DNA of 29,373 nt, taken from DATGLE01 sp035294325. GTDB taxonomy: Bacteria; Chloroflexota; Ktedonobacteria; Ktedonobacterales; Ktedonobacteraceae. Location: contig DATGLE010000241.1 of NCBI GenBank assembly GCA_035294325.1, forward strand, positions 1 to 29,373, written 5' to 3'. Positions 1 through 7,426 of the stretch are shown here, in pieces (positions within the stretch are counted from its first letter, which is position 1; each line of letters opens with the position of its first letter). The notes below the pieces were generated by a model. It was not told the DNA's origin and made no database searches. It worked only from the letters and a program-made list of their open reading frames with translations. The position numbers and the translations under genes are program-made.

Positions 1-175
1 GGTGCTCGCCGCCACCGGCATCGATATCCTCACCGATGCGGAACTGCGCCAGGCCGCGCGCGCCGATTTTGAGCAGCGCACCAGAGGCAAGTCCTACATC
101 TCGCCACTGCCGCCCGAGATGAAGCACCCCCTTGAACTGCCAGATTGGATGCTCGCGAAACCTGTGCTTCAGTAA
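1..175 (+). CDS. C-terminal end of an M20-family peptidase/amidohydrolase (AbgB-like), 5' partial
   Basis: An open frame enters from the left edge (codons in frame from base 2) and stops at TAA 173-175, giving the last 57 residues. The tail has the pattern ATGIDILTD...LRQAARADF...RTRGKSYISPLPPEMKHPL. This resembles the end of M20 metallo-amidohydrolases of the p-aminobenzoyl-glutamate hydrolase B type, where a helix ending in an ADFE/Q-x-R-T segment precedes a proline-rich tail. The metal ligands lie outside the window, so the substrate cannot be judged. Downstream lies a pair of palindromic repeat elements rather than another gene on this strand. Family assignment rests on a short tail only. 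Confidence 0.6.
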   Translation, partial: VLAATGIDILTDAELRQAARADFEQRTRGKSYISPLPPEMKHPLELPDWMLAKPVLQ

Positions 176-340
176 AACCAGACATGCTGGTGTGGCTCCC
201 CCGCACATCGGATAGATTGTGTCTGGGCATAATGCTCTTCAAGCATTATGCCCAGACACAATCTACATTTTCAGCATGGCGCAGCCGCGCGATCACTCCA
301 TAGAGAGGGCGAGGATACTGAACGCCGGACATTCTCTTAG
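176..340 (+). repeat. Composite palindromic element, copy 1
   Basis: The core is a perfect 24-bp hairpin (213-236 with 242-265, loop CTTCA). It is flanked by GC-rich arms and ends on the right in a terminal repeat around 306-340, whose reverse complement begins TAAGAGAATGTC. The left boundary is uncertain because the left terminal repeat is not clearly recognisable; it is taken from the preceding stop codon. It directly abuts copy 2. Confidence 0.6.
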
Positions 341-451
341 AAAGTGCCCGCTGCCCAGTGCGCTCGCCGGGCGCCGGCGCGGCTCCGCCACATCCAGCGA
401 GCGCCGCAGGCGCGAGCAGGCGCCGGGGGCAGAACTTCAGACACATTCTTA
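341..451 (+). repeat. Composite palindromic element, copy 2
   Basis: It carries the arm GGCGCGGCTCCGCC and the arm around GCGCCGCAGGCGC in the same order as copies 3, 4 and 9, but has no central hairpin. The right terminal repeat (CTTCAGACACATTCTTA, about 435-451) touches the stop codon of the response-regulator gene at 452-454. The left terminal repeat (341-370) is weak. Together with copy 1 it fills the whole spacer between two convergent genes. Confidence 0.6.
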
Positions 452-844
452 CTACGAAGAGGGGCTGGGCTGCGCCAGATCATTAATCAGGGCGATGATT
501 TCATCTACGGAGAAAGGCTTTTCCAGCAGAGCAATATGCAGATGTTGCAGGGCTTCGGTATCGTTGAAAGTCGCGGCTGTAGTTAAAATAATGGGCAGAG
601 AGGCGAAACGTGGATTACTACGAATTTGCTGTATTACTTCAGTTCCTGAAAGACTCCCGCTCAAGCGCCAATCAATAATCATCAAGTCCACGGGGGGAGA
701 AGTTCCATCCTGCGCAGCTACTCCTAAGGCATCCAGGCATTCCTGCGCATCGGAGTAGACCGAGACGGTGTAGCCTTCGTCTTGCAGGATCAGCATAAGC
801 ATCTCCTGGATGGAGGTATCATCTTCAAGCAGGCCGACTCGCAT
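452..844 (-). CDS. Single-domain response regulator (receiver only)
   Basis: This 130-residue protein is a complete CheY-like receiver with no output domain. The acidic pocket is E7-D8-D9, the phospho-acceptor is D58 in LMIIDWRLSG, the Thr switch is in LTTA (88-90), and the conserved Lys-Pro is K109-P110 in LLEKPFSVDEI. ATG at 842-844 is preceded by GGGAG and by a well-formed promoter at 892-920. The gene for a soluble histidine kinase lies just upstream on the same strand (111-bp gap), so the two probably form a phosphorelay pair, although the regulator also has its own promoter. With no DNA-binding domain it should act by protein contact or pass phosphate on. The stop codon sits directly against a palindromic repeat. 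Confidence 0.9.
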   Translation of the reverse strand: MRVGLLEDDTSIQEMLMLILQDEGYTVSVYSDAQECLDALGVAAQDGTSPPVDLMIIDWRLSGSLSGTEVIQQIRSNPRFASLPIILTTAATFNDTEALQHLHIALLEKPFSVDEIIALINDLAQPSPSS

Positions 845-891
845 ATTTTCTCCCTTTACCTGACATTAAATCTGTGTAAGTCTCCACACAC

Positions 892-920
892 ACTATAACA
901 AACTGTACTGTATTTAGCAA
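892..920 (-). promoter_or_regulatory. Sigma70-like promoter of the response-regulator gene
   Basis: On the minus strand TTGCTA (915-920) and TATAGT (892-897) are separated by 17 bp. The expected start is near 885, giving a leader of about 40 nt before ATG 844. The spacer contains a direct repeat of ACTGT. Confidence 0.6.
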
Positions 921-955
921 GGGGGCTGAATAACGAGCCAGCAAAAACTTCTTTA

Positions 956-2233
956 CTAAATAGATTTTCTTTCACAGCATTCATGTACCGAAGACATGCT
1001 TCCAGGTGCTCTGGCCGGTAAAGTAAAGGTGACGCTGGTCCCCTTTCCTTCGCTGCTTTGCAGTATTACTCGCCCTCCCATCGCTTCCACCAGTTTGCGC
1101 GCAATATAGAGACCCAGGCCCGTGCCGTTCACACGCGCCGTTGCCGTGTGGGTCACTCTGGTAAAAGGCTGAAAGAGCGCGCCCTGCTGTTTCTGTGGAA
1201 TACCGATGCCCTGATCGCGGACGGTGATGGCGATCAGGGCGGGACATGGCGCTGCATATGCCTCTATTTCAATCATTCCGCCCGAGGGAGAATATTTTAC
1301 GGCATTCTCTAGCAGGTTGGTGAGGACCTGCCGCACACGATCAGGATCAGCCCAGACGGGAGGCAGAGGGAGATCTGTACGACAGCGGATGTAATAGCGC
1401 CCCGGCTCCTGCTGGTCGGCGCGATGCTGGATAAGCTGCGCGACGCGCTGGCAGAGATACGCCACATTAATCCACATCGGGCGCAGCGCGAGACGACCTG
1501 CCTGGAGGCGCGAGAGATCGAGGAGATCGCCGATGAGCACCTCCAGGTGGTTCGCCTGCTCTACAATCACATCGAGATATTGCTGCTGGCGAGCCGCGGT
1601 TATTACCGCTGCCGCGCCCTCCTGCTGCCGCTCGGTAACGCTATAGGCTTGCAGCAGGCCCGCGTATCCCTTGATCGCCGTTAATGGCACGCGCAACTCA
1701 TGCCCTACCAGCGAGAGAAACTCGCTCTGCTCCTGCATATCGATCACCACATCCTGCCCGTGGCCCTCGCTTGCCGGAAGCATACAGGCATCAACCAGCG
1801 CCTCCTCCACACAGCGCGCGATGGTTGGCAGGTATTGCTCGATCAGGAGGCGTTCGCCGTCGCGCAGGGCATCTGGCTGGCTATCAACGAACAGGAGGAA
1901 GCCAAGCACGCCTGCTGGCCGTTCGAGAGGCGCGACGGCGATACTGCCGGCAGCTCCCTTTTCTCCGGGCAGTGGCGCATAGATACAGTAGCGCCCGGTC
2001 TGTATAGCCATATCGCACCATGCCCACAGGCGTTCGTTGGAGAGCAGAGCAACGTCGAGCAGCGAGCCATAGCAGGACGAGGAGCGCCCGGCAAGCGAGG
2101 CGAACATATTCAGCAGGGGGTGACGTAATGCAGGCTCGGGGCATTCAAGGAGCAGGCTCACCCCGCTCCCCTCCAATTCCAGGAGGTTACGAGCATGATG
2201 AGCCAGGTCATGCAAACGCGCTTCCGTCAGCAT
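956..2233 (-). CDS. Soluble sensor histidine kinase with GAF-like sensor
   Basis: This 425-residue protein has an N-terminal region (about 1-150) that looks like a GAF-type sensor: alternating strands and helices, no membrane segment. HisKA follows, with H178 in SLVGHELRVPLTAIKGY, then HATPase_c with the N-box around N310 (LTNLLENAVKYSP), G1 at D340-QGIGIP and G2 at GTGLGLYIARK (370-380). It should autophosphorylate H178 in the cytoplasm and probably donates to the receiver encoded just downstream. The start chosen is ATG 2231-2233, with GGAGG five bases upstream; an in-frame TTG four codons earlier overlaps that site and is less likely. A promoter lies at 2277-2305. The signal sensed cannot be told from sequence. 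Confidence 0.9.
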   Translation of the reverse strand: MLTEARLHDLAHHARNLLELEGSGVSLLLECPEPALRHPLLNMFASLAGRSSSCYGSLLDVALLSNERLWAWCDMAIQTGRYCIYAPLPGEKGAAGSIAVAPLERPAGVLGFLLFVDSQPDALRDGERLLIEQYLPTIARCVEEALVDACMLPASEGHGQDVVIDMQEQSEFLSLVGHELRVPLTAIKGYAGLLQAYSVTERQQEGAAAVITAARQQQYLDVIVEQANHLEVLIGDLLDLSRLQAGRLALRPMWINVAYLCQRVAQLIQHRADQQEPGRYYIRCRTDLPLPPVWADPDRVRQVLTNLLENAVKYSPSGGMIEIEAYAAPCPALIAITVRDQGIGIPQKQQGALFQPFTRVTHTATARVNGTGLGLYIARKLVEAMGGRVILQSSEGKGTSVTFTLPARAPGSMSSVHECCERKSI

Positions 2234-2276
2234 CGGATCCTCCAACCACTAATATTAAAGTTTCTTGATTAGTGCC

Positions 2277-2305
2277 ACTATACTTCAGTATATGAAGGAG
2301 GCCAA
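2277..2305 (-). promoter_or_regulatory. Sigma70-like promoter of the histidine-kinase gene
   Basis: On the minus strand TTGGCC (2300-2305) and TATAGT (2277-2282) are separated by 17 bp, about 44 bp before the chosen ATG. The -10 is identical to that of the response regulator, which would suit co-expression. Confidence 0.5.
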
Positions 2306-2318
2306 GAAGCAGACGGCA

Positions 2319-2470
2319 TTGAGACGGCATCTGATTCTCAGCATTCTTGTGGGCAGTCGCGCGGCTCCGCCACATCCGGGGATCTGAGGGATGGTGTGGG
2401 CCGATGCGCGGCGCGCATTTCCCCCCACACCATACTCTCCAGCGAGCGCCGCAGGCGCGAGCAGGCAAGA
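2319..2470 (+). repeat. Composite palindromic element, copy 3 (decayed)
   Basis: The left terminal repeat reads GAGACGGCATCTGATTCTCA (2321-2340). The arms GCGCGGCTCCGCC and GCGCCGCAGGCGC are present. The central hairpin (2391-2433) keeps a 10-bp outer stem ATGGTGTGGG and the inner ATGCGC/GCGCAT, but has mismatches between them. No right terminal repeat is visible. It occupies the spacer between the divergent histidine-kinase and HEAT-protein genes, and the HEAT-gene promoter begins about 30 bp beyond it. Confidence 0.65.
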
Positions 2471-2500
2471 GCAGCGGAAAGCGCGCACGCACACGAACAC

Positions 2501-2529
2501 TTGACCACAACGGCAGAGCAGGGTACAAT
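2501..2529 (+). promoter_or_regulatory. Sigma70-like promoter of the HEAT-repeat gene
   Basis: TTGACC (2501-2506) and TACAAT (2524-2529) are separated by 17 bp. The expected start is near 2536, giving a leader of about 70 nt before ATG 2609. Confidence 0.65.
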
Positions 2530-2608
2530 GGGGCAGTATGCATAGAGCATTGTTGTTGCTATTTTGCGATTCGCCGGCATAAAGCTGATGAAAGAATAGA
2601 GAGCGCGT

Positions 2609-4522
2609 ATGTCTGATATCGACCTTGAGCGAACTCAACTCCCCAATCCCCCCGATAGTGACGCAGCAGAGCCTGGAGTGTTGTATGTTGAAGAGAAACA
2701 GCAGCCCGAGCAGGCCGATCAGGAAACCTCACGTATTACCGTCAGAACAGGCTCACTGCTCTCGGCCCAGGCAAGGGAGCGCCCTGGCACCGCTGAACAT
2801 CTTGCCGCACGCCGCTCGCTTCCCGAACTCGACGCCGAGAGTCCCGAGATCAAGGAGCGCCTGATCGAGTTGCGCAGCGCGGTTACGCGACTGGTGACGG
2901 GACTGCGCTGGGGCGGCCAGAGCCTTGAGCAGACCACAGAGCAGATGATTCCCCTGCTCAACGTCGGCCCCGTTCAGCAATGGAAGTCCATATTGATCCC
3001 CTTTCTGCTGGAGATAGACCGCGCCGGGAATCTGGTTCCCGTCTGGCTCAAGATCATCGAGCGCCCGGACGCGGAGGATCTTCCTCCCGGCGCCAACCCC
3101 GCCGAGACTGTGATCGGCCGCGCCCGGCGTTTCGCCATTCTCATGCTCGGCAATTATAAACACGGCGCTCAGGTCAGCCAGGAAAAGGCCATAGGCTTCT
3201 CCAAATCTGGCCTCAAAGAAGGCCGCGTCAAGCCCGAAGAACTCGTTAAAACGCTCAGAAAACTCGCCCTCGATCCCAACACGTCGCTCTATGCTACACA
3301 GGCGCTGGTCAAACTGGGCACGACGATGGCATTGCAGGCATTGATGAGCACGCTCAGAGAGGCTGAGGGATGGGCCAGAGTTGACGTGGTGGAGGCGTGT
3401 CTTTCGTTGAAGCAGGAGCGTTTCTATGATCTGCTGATTGCAAGCGGCCTGGAGCGAGCAAGCGGTCTGGAAAGCTACATTGCCATTCCCATCTACCGCG
3501 CCGTTCCCCTGGAAAATTACCTGCGCAGCAGCAATAACGTCAGCCCGCGCATCGCCGAGCAAGCCGCCCTCATCTTCGCACAGGTCCTGCAAGATAGCAT
3601 GAAGCTTGCGGCCCGAGGCGAACAGGCAATTCCGCCCGTCTTCGATGGCAACCTCCCCGCCGTCGCGACGGCACTTTTTGAGGGCGCGCGCAGATCTCCA
3701 ACCTGGCAGAACGCGCTCGCCGTTCACAGGCTGGGCCTCTTGCTTGGCCGCTACTGGGCCAGCATCTCGCGCCAGGAAATACAGGAAACGCGTATTGTAG
3801 AGCCGGTCTACCGCTGTCTGCCTATGATGCCCGATATTGAGCGCTGGATGGCCGGACCGGGGCGCGATGTCTTATTGCAAGAACTGGCTGATAGCGATCT
3901 GGAAGCGGAGGCGACGCTGCCAGTAGTCCGAGTGCTGGGCGAGATGCGTGAGCCGCGCGCGATCTCGACGCTTATCAGCCGCATCAACGCCACCCAGCAG
4001 CTCGATAGTCGTAAGCAGGCCCTGGCAACAGGCGCCATGTGCGATACGCTGGGCCTTTCGGGTGATCGGCGCGCGGTTCAGCCGATGCTCCAGCTTGTAC
4101 AACGCGTGGTAGATGTCGAGCGGCGCGCCAGCCTTCCCAGGCGCCGCGATAACCTTCCCCCGGGAGATGCCGATATTCCCGGCAGCATCGTCTACGCGGC
4201 CGTGGTGCGCTCCTGCGGGCAACTGGGTGATCCCGCTGCTCTGGAGATCGTGCTGCGCGCCGCCGGTGACTTCGACCCCTACGTGCGCACCCAGGCGTTG
4301 GAGGCCATCAAACGTCTCGATCCGGCAGGCAACGATCCCCGCAGTCGCGCGGCAGTACGCGAGGCGCTCAACGATCCGTATGATGCCCTGGTACGCGCGG
4401 CATGCCAGCAGGTTGTGCAGTATCGCGATGGCGAGGCCATTCCCGCGCTGGAACGCACAGCCGAGACGCGTCCCGAACTGACCGTCGCGGCCTACGATGC
4501 TCTGCGCCAGATAAGGCGATAA
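2609..4522 (+). CDS. HEAT-repeat protein
   Basis: This is a 637-residue soluble protein with no signal peptide or membrane segment. The first 90 residues are polar and probably disordered. From about residue 95 it is nearly all helical. HEAT/PBS-type repeats are clear near 205-260 (PNTSLYATQALVKLGTTMA) and in the C-terminal third, for example GEMREPRAISTLISRI, GDPAALEIVLRAAGDFDPY followed by VRTQALEAIKRLDP, and a last repeat ending AYDALRQIRR. Such proteins are usually scaffolds and no catalytic motif is seen. The start ATG 2609 follows a purine-rich stretch (AGAATAGAGAG) and a good promoter. The next gene on the strand is a Ser/Thr kinase 333 bp further, so this protein could be a partner or substrate; that is inference. 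Family is confident, function unknown. Confidence 0.8.
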   Translation: MSDIDLERTQLPNPPDSDAAEPGVLYVEEKQQPEQADQETSRITVRTGSLLSAQARERPGTAEHLAARRSLPELDAESPEIKERLIELRSAVTRLVTGLRWGGQSLEQTTEQMIPLLNVGPVQQWKSILIPFLLEIDRAGNLVPVWLKIIERPDAEDLPPGANPAETVIGRARRFAILMLGNYKHGAQVSQEKAIGFSKSGLKEGRVKPEELVKTLRKLALDPNTSLYATQALVKLGTTMALQALMSTLREAEGWARVDVVEACLSLKQERFYDLLIASGLERASGLESYIAIPIYRAVPLENYLRSSNNVSPRIAEQAALIFAQVLQDSMKLAARGEQAIPPVFDGNLPAVATALFEGARRSPTWQNALAVHRLGLLLGRYWASISRQEIQETRIVEPVYRCLPMMPDIERWMAGPGRDVLLQELADSDLEAEATLPVVRVLGEMREPRAISTLISRINATQQLDSRKQALATGAMCDTLGLSGDRRAVQPMLQLVQRVVDVERRASLPRRRDNLPPGDADIPGSIVYAAVVRSCGQLGDPAALEIVLRAAGDFDPYVRTQALEAIKRLDPAGNDPRSRAAVREALNDPYDALVRAACQQVVQYRDGEAIPALERTAETRPELTVAAYDALRQIRR

Positions 4523-4645
4523 CGATAGCACCTTTTTCTTATCCTGCTCGCTGTCATTTCTGTGCCCACAGTATACTATCTTTAGAAAGAGAGAGAAAAA
4601 ATACGGGGTTGGGGGGCCTTTGTCTCTTAATTACAGCACTCCGAC

Positions 4646-4833
4646 CTCAGGGGCTGTCCGATGCTCAGCGTTCTCATCTTCTCTCGCCGGGCGCTGGTGC
4701 GGCGAAGCCGCACCAGAGATCTCGTTGATGATGTGAAACAATGCGCAAAGCGCATTGTTTCACATCATCAACGAGATGAGGCGAGCGCCGCAGGCGCGAG
4801 CAAGCGAGGATGCCAGAAATCAGATACCCTTTC
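4646..4833 (+). repeat. Composite palindromic element, copy 4 (most complete)
   Basis: All parts are present. The left terminal repeat is at about 4646-4690 (CTGTCCGATGCTCAGC). A 10-bp arm hairpin CTGGTGCGGC with its complement is at 4694-4716. The perfect 28-bp central hairpin is 4719-4746 with 4750-4777, loop AAA. The arm around GCGCCGCAGGCGC is at 4783-4801. The right terminal repeat ends near 4833, with ATCAGATACCC. It lies in the spacer between the HEAT and kinase genes, and its right edge is about 20 bp before the kinase start codon. Upstream of it in the same spacer, a TATACT (4572-4577) with a poorly spaced CTGTCA could be a weak kinase promoter. Confidence 0.75.
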
Positions 4834-4855
4834 ATAATAATGAGGGAATTTCAGG

Positions 4856-6253
4856 ATGAATATGTTGGTGGGGAAAACTCTCGGTGGCTACCGGCTCATC
4901 CGGCTCATCGAGAGCGGTGGTATGGGTGATATTTATTTAGCTCAACATGCGCGTATTGGAAGAAGAGTAGCAATTAAAGTCGTATGCGGAGATCTACGCT
5001 CTGTTCCCAATACTCCCGAGGGCAAGCAGGCCGCGCTCCGTTTTGAGCGCGAGGCGCGCGCCGTTGCCGAATTGGAACATGAACATATTTTGCCCCTCTA
5101 TCATTTCGGTGAAGAAACTATCGACCCGGATGGCCCTCCTATCACCTATCTGGTGATGCCCTATCTTCCCGAGGGTTCCCTGTGGAACTGGCTCCAGCGG
5201 CGCACGCAGCAGTTCGGCTTCGGCTGGCCCATCACGGCGGAGGAGGCCGGGTACTATCTGCTCCAGGCGGCCTCCGCTCTGCAATATGCTCACGATCACG
5301 GCATTATCCATCGCGATATCAAGCCCACAAATTTTTTGATACGCGTCGAACGCGGGCCACTCAAGGGCGGGCCTTACGCACACCTGGCACATATCTTCCC
5401 GCACGGCAGGCCGCACCTGCTGCTCGCCGACTTCGGGCTGGCCGCTTTCTACCGCACGGGCCGCTCGCTGCATCGTTCCGTGGGCACGCCGCTCTACATG
5501 GCCCCCGAGCAGTTCGATGATCCCTCACTGGCAACCTCCGTCCATGTTGGACCTTCAGCGGATCAGTACGCTCTGGCTGTGATGATGTACCAGCTTATGA
5601 CCGGCTGCGCTGTCTTCGAGGGTACAGCAGCTCAACTCCTGCACCATCACCATCACACGCCCCCCACACCTCCCAGCGTACATAACCCGGCGCTCCCCTC
5701 CGAACTGGACGAGGTATTTCTGCGCGCATTAGCCAAGAAGCCTGAGCAGCGTTATCCAAACATTATGGCATTTGCACAAGCTTACAGCGATATTTTACAT
5801 AAGAAACATCTATCGCTTCATATGCCACAGGGGCAGGGTAACGGCTCTGATAAGCCACATGAGATCGCCAGAGAGGCGCGAAATTTTGTCTTACATAGGC
5901 GCAACGAGGCCACAACGCTGCCACTGCCACCGCTCGAAAAAGTCGCGGGGAGGGCGCAGCATGTCAATCCCGTCGCTACCCTCTCCGCCGCAGTCGCTCA
6001 GATAGCGACAGTGGAAGAGCGAGGAGAGCGCAAACAGACGCCTCCGCTGGCAGCAAAGGAAGGGTGGCAAGCGGCGGGGGAGCAGCCAGCGCCCATTTCG
6101 GCCATCAAGACGGCGGATATGCCGGGGGCCAGGCCGGCGAATGTGGTACTGCATTCGCCGCTCTTCGCCAGGATAGTCATCGGACTGGTCCTCCTGCTGC
6201 TGCTCGCCATCGGCCTGATCGTGATGCTGCTCCTCACGGGCCACCCTCACTAA
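4856..6253 (+). CDS. Membrane-anchored Ser/Thr protein kinase (PknB-like)
   Basis: The 465-residue protein has an N-terminal Hanks-type kinase domain (about 12-310). It shows the glycine loop ESGGMGDIY (19-27), the ATP-binding Lys K41 in VAIK, the catalytic loop H152-R-D154-IKPTN, D192-FG and an APE at 216-218. A linker of about 130 residues follows, then one hydrophobic segment near 440-461 (IVIGLVLLLLLAIGLIVMLL) and a three-residue tail. The kinase therefore faces the cytoplasm and has no extracellular sensor domain. Two oddities are seen. About 17 extra residues (RVERGPLKGGPYAHLAHIFP) lie between the catalytic loop and DFG. A run of five His is followed by a proline-rich stretch at 263-274. 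Start is ATG 4856; a second ATG two codons on is possible. Substrate unknown. Confidence 0.92.
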   Translation: MNMLVGKTLGGYRLIRLIESGGMGDIYLAQHARIGRRVAIKVVCGDLRSVPNTPEGKQAALRFEREARAVAELEHEHILPLYHFGEETIDPDGPPITYLVMPYLPEGSLWNWLQRRTQQFGFGWPITAEEAGYYLLQAASALQYAHDHGIIHRDIKPTNFLIRVERGPLKGGPYAHLAHIFPHGRPHLLLADFGLAAFYRTGRSLHRSVGTPLYMAPEQFDDPSLATSVHVGPSADQYALAVMMYQLMTGCAVFEGTAAQLLHHHHHTPPTPPSVHNPALPSELDEVFLRALAKKPEQRYPNIMAFAQAYSDILHKKHLSLHMPQGQGNGSDKPHEIAREARNFVLHRRNEATTLPLPPLEKVAGRAQHVNPVATLSAAVAQIATVEERGERKQTPPLAAKEGWQAAGEQPAPISAIKTADMPGARPANVVLHSPLFARIVIGLVLLLLLAIGLIVMLLLTGHPH

Positions 6254-6262
6254 TCGCCAGAT

Positions 6263-6296
6263 AGAGGCACAGGACGCCTCTCCGTCCTGTGCCTCT
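6263..6296. terminator. Bidirectional hairpin between convergent genes
   Basis: A perfect 14-bp stem (6263-6276 with 6283-6296) with a 6-nt loop lies between the kinase stop (6251-6253) and the LysE-type gene, overlapping the latter's stop codon (6295-6297). There is no T-run on either side, so intrinsic termination would be weak or of a different kind. Confidence 0.55.
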
Positions 6297-6909
6297 ACCT
6301 TATGCTGGAGAGCGCCACAATCCCAAAGGCTATAAGAAGCGCCCCCGAACCGCGATTGATCCACCGCAGCCGGCTCATCGTCACTTTTCTGCGCAGTAGA
6401 TTGACCCCGCTCGTCAGCAGGCACCACCAGAGGGCCGAGCCGGAGAACACACCGAGCACGACCAGCAGCGCAGCGATTTCACCGCTCCTCACACTGCCTA
6501 CTCCCATCCCGGCAAAGACAGCAGCGAAGGAGAGGATGGTCATAGGGCTGCTGAGTGTCAGCAGGAATGCAGAAACGTAGGCAGCAAAGAGGCTGTCGAC
6601 CACTGTTCCTGTTGAGCGCTCAACAGGTTTTGAAAACATGGCTTTGAGGCCCAGGCAGATGAGGAACAGGCCGCCGATCAGGCGAATCCATTGCTGTTGA
6701 TTGATGAGGAAGCTGGCGATTACCGTCAGCCCGAATGCGGCTACGCTGCCATAGACACCATCAGCGGTGGCAATGCCCAGGCCCGAAACCAGGCCATAGC
6801 GCTGCCCCCTATCGAGCGTGCGATGAATACATAGTATGCTCATCGGGCCGACGACGGCGGCAATCGAGAGGCCAGGCAGCAGGCCGCGTACAAAGAAACT
6901 GGCATCCAT
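6295..6909 (-). CDS. LysE/RhtB-type amino-acid exporter
   Basis: The 204-residue protein is made mostly of hydrophobic helices, about six segments, with the LysE-family N-terminal pattern: GLLPGLSIAAVVGPMSILCI, then RTLDRGQRYGLVSGLG with an Asp at ATADGVYG, and a later LTLSSPMTILSF segment matching the family's NP/SP motif. Members export basic or neutral amino acids or related small molecules by proton motive force. The substrate is not predictable here. The start is ATG 6907-6909, with AGGAGG five bases upstream; an upstream in-frame extension would run through a repeat element and is rejected. Upstream on the same strand are palindromic copy 5, then a terminator and a 32-codon ORF with its own promoter, suggesting control by attenuation. 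Confidence 0.88.
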   Translation of the reverse strand: MDASFFVRGLLPGLSIAAVVGPMSILCIHRTLDRGQRYGLVSGLGIATADGVYGSVAAFGLTVIASFLINQQQWIRLIGGLFLICLGLKAMFSKPVERSTGTVVDSLFAAYVSAFLLTLSSPMTILSFAAVFAGMGVGSVRSGEIAALLVVLGVFSGSALWWCLLTSGVNLLRRKVTMSRLRWINRGSGALLIAFGIVALSSIR

Positions 6910-6928
6910 TTTTCCCTCCTGTAATGTG

Positions 6929-7040
6929 ATTGCTCGCGCCTGTGGCGCTCGCCAGATAGAGGTTATTTTTGTGGAAAAATGCGCTTCGCGCATTTTTCCA
7001 CAAAAATAACCTCTATCCCTTGCGCGGCTCCGCCGCGCGA
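6929..7040 (-). repeat. Composite palindromic element, copy 5
   Basis: On the minus strand the order is the arm GCGCGGCGGAGCCGCGC (7022-7038), a perfect 30-bp hairpin (6955-6984 with 6988-7017, loop TTC on the plus strand), then the arm GGCGAGCGCCACAGGCGCGA ending near 6932. Terminal repeats are not recognisable. The element lies in the leader of the LysE-type gene, with the second arm ending about 22 nt before the start codon. The inner 31 nt (6971-7001) are identical to copy 9. Confidence 0.75.
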
Positions 7041-7046
7041 AAAGGA

Positions 7047-7087
7047 CATAAAAAATCGCCAGATCTCTAAGATGAGAGATCTGGCGA
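7047..7087 (-). terminator. Intrinsic terminator / possible attenuator upstream of the LysE-type gene
   Basis: On the minus strand a perfect 13-bp stem (7075-7087 with 7056-7068), with a 6-nt loop CATCTT, is followed at once by ATTTTTTA. This is the best intrinsic terminator in the window and points the same way as the leader ORF (7109-7207) and the exporter gene. Ten bases of its first arm (7075-7084) can instead pair, with two G-U pairs, with 7137-7146 inside the leader ORF, giving an alternative antiterminator helix. Confidence 0.8.
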
Positions 7088-7108
7088 CTTGTATACTCTG
7101 CTACTGGC

Positions 7109-7207
7109 TCAGGTGGTGAAACGCAGGCGAAGCGGACCAGACCTCCTATCGGGCTGGCCCTGCTGCTGGCTCCGCGTCAATGTAGCAATGAAACGATAGC
7201 AGTTCAT
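7109..7207 (-). CDS. Putative leader peptide ORF (32 codons)
   Basis: The ORF starts at ATG 7205-7207, with GGAG seven bases upstream (7215-7218), and stops at TGA 7109-7111, 21 bases before the terminator stem. The peptide begins MNCYRFIATLTRSQQQGQPD and continues RRSGPLRLRFTT; it has no signal peptide or known domain. The promoter at 7228-7256 places the transcript start about 14 nt before the ATG, so the transcript would be about 175 nt and consist of little but this ORF and the terminator. That layout is typical of translation-coupled attenuators. Codons 20-24 contain the segment that can pair with the terminator's first arm. Alternatives are an independent small RNA or a real micro-protein. 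No homolog is recognised. Confidence 0.5.
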   Translation of the reverse strand: MNCYRFIATLTRSQQQGQPDRRSGPLRLRFTT

Positions 7208-7227
7208 GATCTGTCTCCAACGGGCAA

Positions 7228-7256
7228 AGTATAGCACAACCCATTGCCGGCGACAA
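7228..7256 (-). promoter_or_regulatory. Sigma70-like promoter of the leader ORF / LysE-type gene
   Basis: On the minus strand TTGTCG (7251-7256) and TATACT (7228-7233) are separated by exactly 17 bp. Transcription would start near 7221, directly before the ribosome-binding site of the 32-codon ORF. Confidence 0.65.
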
Positions 7257-7278
7257 GGGGTTATTGCATCCTCGCACA

Positions 7279-7425
7279 GGGTTTGTGAATTATCCCTCGC
7301 TCTCCGAGTTCTGGCCTGCGAAGCGGGCCATGAAGTTGAGGGAGTATGCAAGCGCCGCAGGAGCGAGAAGTGCAGATAATTCACAGGCCCTGATGGCCTC
7401 CTCGCGCCTGTGGCGCTCAACAATG
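7279..7425. repeat. Divergent composite palindromic element, copy 6
   Basis: An 11-bp inverted repeat TGTGAATTATC (7284-7294 with 7375-7385) encloses the arm GCGCCGCAGGAGCGAG (7352-7367). A second arm CTCGCGCCTGTGGCGCTC follows at 7401-7418. The end repeats differ from the other copies, so membership of the family rests on the arms. Together with 7047-7256 and the hairpin at 7427-7479 it accounts for nearly all of the 577-bp spacer 6910-7486. Confidence 0.4.
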
Positions 7426-7426
7426 T

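Noticed and set aside
219..758. 179-codon plus-strand frame over the repeats and the response regulator
   Set aside because: It crosses two palindromic elements and is antisense to a clear receiver gene.
2753..3727. 324-codon minus-strand frame opposite the HEAT-repeat gene
   Set aside because: Antisense shadow in GC-rich coding DNA; no start signals and no family pattern.
6910..6993. Longer N-terminus for the LysE-type exporter
   Set aside because: The extra codons run through palindromic copy 5, while ATG 6907-6909 has an AGGAGG at ideal spacing and starts the family's first helix.
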